Shown: positions 58,727 to 64,000 of the stretch, one piece after another
Numbering within the stretch: the first letter of the stretch is position 1
How the letters are laid out: every line of letters starts with the position of its first letter
Source: Hyaloscypha bicolor E
Lineage: Eukaryota > Ascomycota > Leotiomycetes > Helotiales > Hyaloscyphaceae
Assembly (NCBI RefSeq): GCF_002865645.1
Contig: NW_020194554.1
Location: forward strand, 124,001-188,000
Direction: 5' to 3'
Length of the DNA stretch: 64,000 nt
Position numbers and translations under genes: made by a program
The notes under the pieces: model-generated
Told to the model about the DNA's origin: nothing
Databases searched by the model: none
What the model saw: the letters and a program-made list of their open reading frames with translations, nothing else

Positions 58727-60113
58727 GGGAAAGGATGGGAAGAAATGGCGTATAGTATTTTCAAATGTAGTCTCTTACCTTAATGGAACCAAACATTTTC
58801 TACGTCTGGAACAGAAAATAAGTGTCTGGAAAGAAAAATATAAATGAGTTAGCATTGTCATGAAGAGATAGTCTTAGTTCTTTTCGAATCTGAATATCTT
58901 GCGACATCTTGGGCATTAAACTCTGTCCCACCGTTGACCACAGGGGATATGCAACATTCATGTTTCCACCTTAAGTAATCGTTACCCGAAATCGTGGTGC
59001 ATTCCATTGTTTTTCCGAAAATTCGCAAGCGGATGTTCTCGATCAAACGCAGCTACGCAGCGCAGAGAACGCGGGCTCTCTGGGGAGATTAATGAGCTTC
59101 ATTGACACGAAACCCAGGAAGCTTTAAAACTCAAAAAGGAATTCGCAGCGCAAGGCCGGGAAGTCGTAGATGTTTTTCTCCGCAACTCCAGTATGGCAGC
59201 CAATTATCTCATGAACTTAACCAGCCGACTTCTCGATGTTAGCAATCTGCTTTCCACCTACTATCCCGTTTAGGTAATGCTATTATTACCCAACCCAGAG
59301 CTTCTACCTATTATTGGTTCTACTCCATAGCAGGAGTTTATACTAATGCCGGCTACTTCCTTGGTTCATGATATTTATTTCAACGTGCTAGCGAGGGTAA
59401 TAAGGCTCTACCGCGAAGGGGTCCTTTCTTTTAAGAACTATTGTCAAATCTGTTACCCTATCCAGCCCCCCTAAAAGTGGATCCACGCCTTCTATAACTA
59501 TAAATGGCGCGTAGTAACACGTATAGTGACTAACTTTGGGATGTTTCCTCTTTTAAAAGTAGTTATTAGAGACCCTAATCCTTCTTAAAGGATTTATAAT
59601 CTCTACTATACTTAGTTTAGCTTAACTTAGCTTAACCTGACTTAATTTAATTTAGCTCTATAGTAACCCCATACTCAATTTTAATAAAAATGCGATTTCT
59701 TTAAATTTATAAGGAAATATACACTACTTAAGCAATAAGCTTCTGCCCCCCCCCCCTGGCACAGCAATATCTCGATCTCTTAAAACGCCGACTCTATTAT
59801 CTATTATCTCCTTACTTATATATGGAGAGTATATCCTTAGGCAGGGCTGCGTAGGCTAGTAAGCTGGGTTACACAATCCTCTTATGTAAGAGCGGTGCAT
59901 ATACGGTGCATATTGCATATACGCGTACGAATACGAAGAAGCAATTACTCCTCATCTCCTCGCCCAATCGCCCTGCCTCTCCTCTCACCAGAGGATTAAT
60001 GTCCTGGTCACCCCGCCCCCTCTTGTTGAATTATCTCGAAAAGGTACCAGGCAGAAGAAACCTTTAGTGCTCAACTCGACATTTCCATAATTTTATTAGT
60101 TTTCTACTACAGA
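58727..60113. other. Intergenic with AT-rich decayed island
   Basis: 58727-59180 is ordinary 3' sequence. 59200-59920 is AT-rich, TA-rich and stop-dense in all frames (separate entry). Nothing coding. Confidence 0.5.
59200..59920. other. AT-rich, TA-dense island, RIP-like relic
   Basis: Composition changes sharply from its neighbours: many TA and TAA, short repeats of CTTAGCTTAAC type near 59600-59650, and a run of 11 C at 59746-59756. It has no open frame of note. It looks like a transposon relic after repeat-induced point mutation, but no transposase or LTR can be read, so the origin is inference. Confidence 0.45.
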
Positions 60114-61012
60114 ATGGCCTCATACCTGATCACTGGGTGCTCCCGTGGGCTTGGTCTCGCCCTCACTTCCCACCTCCTTTCATTCCCACCCTCGGAAGTC
60201 AGAGTCATCATCGCAACATCCCGCACGGAATCATCTCCCCTCAAAGATCTGACGGAGAAATCAGGAGGACGTGTGAAGTTTATTCAACTCGAGACCACCA
60301 ACGAGACCAGCATCAAGAATGCAGTAACCGAATCGGAAAAGATCCTAGGAGAAAAGGGACTAGATGTTCTGATCAACAATGCTGGAATACAGCGTTTTGC
60401 ACCCGACGGAATTGCTTCAATGTATTCTTACTTCCAACGATACATTCCCAGCGCGTACTGATTAGTGAAGGAACGACTTGGAAGATCACTTCAACACAAA
60501 CGTGCTCAGTGTTCACCACGTAACCCGAGCTTTCATTCCTCTGCTCCAAAAAGGCAGCTTGAAGAAAATCGTAAACGTGTAGGTCATTCCCTCCTTCAGG
60601 AAGTTGTTCTTACTCAGTATCGATCACAGTACAACAACTCTCGGATCCATCGCAATGGCCAACATCTTCGCACAAACTCCATGTCCAGCTTACAAGATCT
60701 CGAAAACGATGCTGAATATGCTTACCGTGCAGTATTCTCTTGAGTACGCATCTCAAGGTTTCACGATTTTTGCAATAAGTCCTGGGGTAAGCTATTCTTG
60801 TCTGTTTTTGAGTGATAGAGAGAATGTCGCTGAGTTTTTGGTAGTGGCTTCGAACTGATTTGGGTGGTGATGCTGCGGATCTCTCTGTGGAGGAAGGCGC
60901 AAAGGCGACGACAGAGAAAATCATGAGTGTCGGCAAGGAGCAAAATGGCGAGTTCTTGAATATCTATGTGAAGGGGTTCGGTCATTATGATGGAACCAAT
61001 CCCCCGTGGTAA
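60114..61012 (+). CDS. Short-chain dehydrogenase/reductase (C-factor-like SDR)
   Basis: Exons 60114-60421, 60471-60578, 60630-60786 and 60845-61012 give 246 aa, the usual classical SDR length. Cofactor motif ITGCSRGLGLAL, then LDVLINNAG, DHFNTNVLSVHHVTRAFIPL, IVNV joined to TTTLGSIA, catalytic PAYKISK, and FAISPG joined to WLRTDLGGDAADLSVEEGAK. The C-terminus is GFGHYDGTNPPW. Intron 2's acceptor is set at 60629, because it gives NVTTTLGSIA; the nearer AG at 60617 would give a poorer motif. The SSxxG serine pair is Thr here. NAD(P)-dependent reduction or oxidation of a small carbonyl substrate, cytosolic. Substrate unknown. Confidence 0.92.
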
Positions 61013-62061
61013 TCAGTATGCTAGTTGCTGCGTAGTCGTTCTGAGCTTTTGCATCCGAGGATGGGCGATTCGAACTTGATCCAAGAATCATACCACCTTG
61101 GCCCTTATTTCTGTTTCCTCTCATTCAGTGACTCCCTGCCCTCTGCCTGGTGCCTTTGAGCTTGATTTTGTTCAGATATTTAAGAGGCTTCCACGAACCC
61201 CCAATACACCAAGATGTAGACGAACGATCCCCATTGAACAATGGTTGTGATCAATTCAAGTTCTGTATATTGAACTTTGTGCTACTGATGGAGGCAGTAG
61301 TGCACAATAGAACAAACATAAGGTGATGGACCCTGTGTCCAAAGTTCCTTAGCATGCCAAAAGTAAGAGCCTGCTAAGTCCGGACTGAATTTCAGTCATT
61401 GTCAATGCTTTCCTTGCTGTCAAATGTGTTATTATAACCCTTCAGATTTTTAGGTGTTGCAGGTATTACTCGTAGGCAGGAAAACTGATTTTGCGCAAGC
61501 ACCTTTAAGTCATCTGATTAATTGCCTGGCAAGAGTTCTCGATCCCTATCCTCAATGACCAGAGCTGAGACCTCAGAGTCCCAGTGATTGGAAGAATAGG
61601 GACGAGGAACCTTTGATCAACTCACAATGAACTCCTTGTGAGCCTTATGCCCATCGTGCGAATCTAGTGACATAAACAAACAAAGATCCCAAAGTGACCA
61701 TGATTCGTCTCCTCTCCTCGCTTCGTGTCCCACGCTTAAATTTCCCCCTTTCGAAAATTTACAGTCACAGCCATGTCAATAATCGCACCATAGACACAAG
61801 GCTCCGACTCATCCTCTGTCACAATTAATGACAATGTCCAGCACAATGCTGGGCCATGCAGCCTCTACACTCACCTTTGCAATGAATTGCCTTCGTAATC
61901 GCCTCCTCATTCACCACCCACAGGATTAAGAATACTCAACCTCCATCTTCCGGCATTGTCCGAAGTTGCTCCTTAACATTTAGCATCCACCTGATTGTAT
62001 TGTCCCGAAACTTTCCGAACATTCGACAACGATTGTACCAGCAGCTATCTGAACAATTGAA
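61013..62061. other. Intergenic spacer
   Basis: About 1 kb between two plus-strand genes. No gene, repeat or clear promoter element recognised. Confidence 0.5.
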
Positions 62062-63390
62062 ATGTCCAAAGTCCCGCTGCCCTCGACGTCCACACTCAAA
62101 GCCCTCCCTACCATCGCACCGCAACCTCTACGCCCTTATGTTGCCTCTGCAGTAGAGTGGTTAACAAAGAAGCTGGACGTTGAGGATATTGAGGAAGAGG
62201 ATAGTAATATTAAGGAAGATGAGATTGAGAAACAACATGAGGAAGAAGAGCGGGAACAGAGGAAGAAGCTATTGGAGCAGAGCAAAGTCGCTGTCCCCGT
62301 TCTACTCCGCGAGGTACCATCGCCTTCCCCTCCTCCAGCTCCTACTTCTCCCTTCTACACACCAAACGCAACTCCTCCAAAGCCCCCCAAAACTCGTCGC
62401 ACCGCCCCGCTATCACATACCCCAAGCCCAGCACCCACTCCAGAACCAGTGCCAACTTCACAACGAATATCAACTCCACAACCAGAAATCATGCAAGTCC
62501 CAACTCCCCCCTCCGCAATGACTTCACCCTTCGAACTAGCAGGCTCTGGGTTCATCATCCCCACCAAAATCCGAATCTCTCCACGCTCACAAGAACGAGT
62601 TACCCGCGAACTGAAGAAAGCGATGGACTGTGATTTCTTCAAGATGTGGCCTACGTTTGAGGATCCGCTCCCGGGGAAGGGGAATGTTGATGACAGTGGA
62701 GTTTTCGTCAAGGCTGCGGGGATAGATGAGAGTGGCGTTTATGTGAAGCCGATGAGTGCGAAAGAGAAGGAGAGGAGGGAGGTGATTGCGAAGGGGTGGA
62801 TGGCGAGGAAGGAGAGGAGTACGGAGGGTAGGAGGAGGGTGAAAGGAGGGAAGTGGGGAGAAGGGTATGAGAGTGTAGTGGAGAGGGATATGTTGGAGGG
62901 GACGAGTGCGTGGGGGTTTAGGCCTACACTTGGGAGTGTTGAAGAGCACAGCAGGGAGGAGATACGAATGTCGACGATAGACAAAGAGATTCGAGCGAAA
63001 AAAGGGCATCGGCAACAAAAGACAAGCACATTTGGGAAGGAGAAGAAGAGCAAGGAATCGAAAGAAGCATCAACGGGAGACCCAGCAACAAGAGCGATTC
63101 GCAAGTGGGCAGAAAGAGATCAGCGACAGCACAGAGCAAGTAAATCAGGGAAGGGACAGACGACCGAAGAAACCAACAGTGCAAACGAGGATCTTCAATC
63201 TGGCTCGCAGTCCCAGTCGAAGCACAAACAGGGGGTGGTATCTGGCAGTACCAAAATACCAAAGCCAAGAACGGCATACAGAGTTTGGGCCAAGGACCGC
63301 GAAAATAAAGACAGCTCCGAAGAGATTTACCATTCGACCCGAAACCACGAAAAGACAAACGGGCACGGTTCTCAAACAACGATTCATTAA
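62062..63390 (+). CDS. Low-complexity charged hypothetical protein (442 aa)
   Basis: Intronless. Residues 1-38 are moderately hydrophobic (LRPYVASAVEWLTKKLDVED); 40-72 form an acidic coiled-coil (EKQHEEEEREQRKKLLEQSK); 80-150 are Pro/Ser/Thr-rich. A possibly structured core spans about 160-300: GSGFIIPTKIRISPRSQERV, ELKKAMDCDFFKMWPTFEDP, two similar DDSGVFVKAAG and DESGVYVKPMS motifs, and AWGFRPTLGSVEE. The tail is Lys/Gln/Ser-rich and disordered. Not a family I recognise, although FKMWPTFEDPL looks conserved. Probably nuclear or cytosolic. It ends 1 bp from the stop of the convergent Lunapark gene. Confidence 0.75.
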   Translation: MSKVPLPSTSTLKALPTIAPQPLRPYVASAVEWLTKKLDVEDIEEEDSNIKEDEIEKQHEEEEREQRKKLLEQSKVAVPVLLREVPSPSPPPAPTSPFYTPNATPPKPPKTRRTAPLSHTPSPAPTPEPVPTSQRISTPQPEIMQVPTPPSAMTSPFELAGSGFIIPTKIRISPRSQERVTRELKKAMDCDFFKMWPTFEDPLPGKGNVDDSGVFVKAAGIDESGVYVKPMSAKEKERREVIAKGWMARKERSTEGRRRVKGGKWGEGYESVVERDMLEGTSAWGFRPTLGSVEEHSREEIRMSTIDKEIRAKKGHRQQKTSTFGKEKKSKESKEASTGDPATRAIRKWAERDQRQHRASKSGKGQTTEETNSANEDLQSGSQSQSKHKQGVVSGSTKIPKPRTAYRVWAKDRENKDSSEEIYHSTRNHEKTNGHGSQTTIH

Positions 63391-63391
63391 A

Positions 63392-64000
63392 CTAAGCTTT
63401 CTTCTTGCTGCCCCTCGGTCGACCTCTCTTACTTGGAGTAGGCTTCACCTCGATTGTGTCCTCCGTCGAATCAACATCGACCTCATCCGTGGACCCTTCC
63501 ATCATATCTCCGCTTTCACCAGTTGCAGAATCCTCCGCTGGTTTGCTCTCTGGCTCTGGCTCGTCTTTCCCTTGTGAATCGATGCGTTCCTTCATTTCTT
63601 GAACAATTTTTACGGCTTCGTCTTCTTCGCCGTTCATCATCCCGCAGCCGAAACACTTCCATTTTCCTAGATCCGCAAGACTTTTGGTTCCTGGTGGAGC
63701 TTGTCCATTTACGAGGCGGCAGTTTTGGCAAATCAGCGCGACACGGTTCCTTGGTAATGTCTCGTCCTCTCCCATAAGTAGGTCCAAAATCCTATCGTAC
63801 CAAGCTCCTCCAGGGTTCATCTCGCCGGCCTGAGCATATTGTGGGGGCGCAGAGAAGGCATTTGGAGCAAACTCTGGTGGCCCAGCTTGTCCTTGCGGCG
63901 TCTTTGGAGATATCGGAAGGTAGGGCATGCGCTGGGGGGTGAGATTTGGCACGGGTTGCGGAGTTCCTGGTTGGGGGGTTGATGGTTGACTTGGGATATG
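63392..64000 (-). CDS. LNP1: Lunapark (LNP1) ER-junction protein, C-terminal part, cut by window edge
   Basis: The frame is open to the window end, so only 202 C-terminal residues are visible. A Pro/Gln-rich linker precedes NPGGAWYDRILDLLMGEDE, then the Lunapark zinc ribbon: ALICQNCRLVNGQAPPGT followed by KWKCFGCGMMNG, i.e. CxxC....CxxC. Lunapark stabilises three-way junctions of the ER tubule network; the TM hairpin expected upstream is outside the window. The C-terminus is acidic and ends SKRGRPRGSKKKA, containing an AT-hook-like RGRPRG that is unexpected for an ER protein and may be just a basic tail. Tail to tail with the 62062 gene, one base apart. Confidence 0.88.
   Translation of the reverse strand, partial: HIPSQPSTPQPGTPQPVPNLTPQRMPYLPISPKTPQGQAGPPEFAPNAFSAPPQYAQAGEMNPGGAWYDRILDLLMGEDETLPRNRVALICQNCRLVNGQAPPGTKSLADLGKWKCFGCGMMNGEEDEAVKIVQEMKERIDSQGKDEPEPESKPAEDSATGESGDMMEGSTDEVDVDSTEDTIEVKPTPSKRGRPRGSKKKA

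Overview
The window is nuclear DNA of a filamentous ascomycete (Pezizomycotina). The evidence is short introns (mostly 37-66 nt) with GT..CTRAY..AG signals, loose gene spacing, pyrimidine-rich leaders, and families such as asco-type laccase, HET, DUF6594, Pth11-like rhodopsin and Zn2Cys6 regulators. A Leotiomycete/Helotiales-like plant-associated fungus is my best guess from gene content, but this is inference. No tRNA, rRNA, CRISPR or intact transposon was recognised. Most genes are spliced, and the coordinates given are outer limits of the CDS with exons listed in the evidence. Nearly every exon chain was checked for phase and total length divisible by three.

Layout. 0-10 kb: a CSC1/OSCA-type channel (-), a tandem duplication carrying CACGTG sites, a small coiled-coil protein (+), a secreted glycoprotein (-) and a secreted laccase (+). 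10-19 kb: a DUF6594 membrane protein (-), a 92-aa two-exon protein (+), a caspase-fold protein (+), and a head-to-head pair of paralogous secreted glycoproteins. 20-30 kb: an oligopeptide transporter (+), a Cys-tailed orphan (+), a decayed sugar-transporter tail, and a 957-aa Pth11/rhodopsin-like plus MFS (FucP-type) fusion (-). 30-40 kb: a gene-poor tract with two more pseudogenes, an SREBP-like bHLH factor (-) and an ABBA-type array of 88-91-bp repeats. 40-50 kb: a Zn2Cys6 regulator (-) divergent from a DLH-like/SnoaL fusion (+), a possible gene fragment flanked by direct repeats, a HET-domain protein (+) and a flavin monooxygenase (-), tail to tail. 50-64 kb: another gene-poor tract, a GH11 xylanase (-), a GH17 GPI-type glucanase (+), an AT-rich decayed island, an SDR (+), a low-complexity protein (+) and a Lunapark homologue (-, cut by the window edge).

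Themes. Laccase and GH11 xylanase are secreted plant-biomass enzymes, GH17 acts on the fungus' own wall, and OPT and MFS genes handle uptake. The caspase-fold and HET proteins belong to families linked to regulated cell death, but they are 33 kb apart and not shown to work together. Pseudogene debris at 25.5, 31.9 and 33.1 kb, with in-frame TAA/TAG codons, suggests repeated loss of transporter genes here. No complete secondary-metabolite cluster and no clearly unprecedented system was found. The most unusual items are the rhodopsin-MFS fusion, the Cys-clustered orphan, the two tandem repeat arrays and the GC-AG introns.
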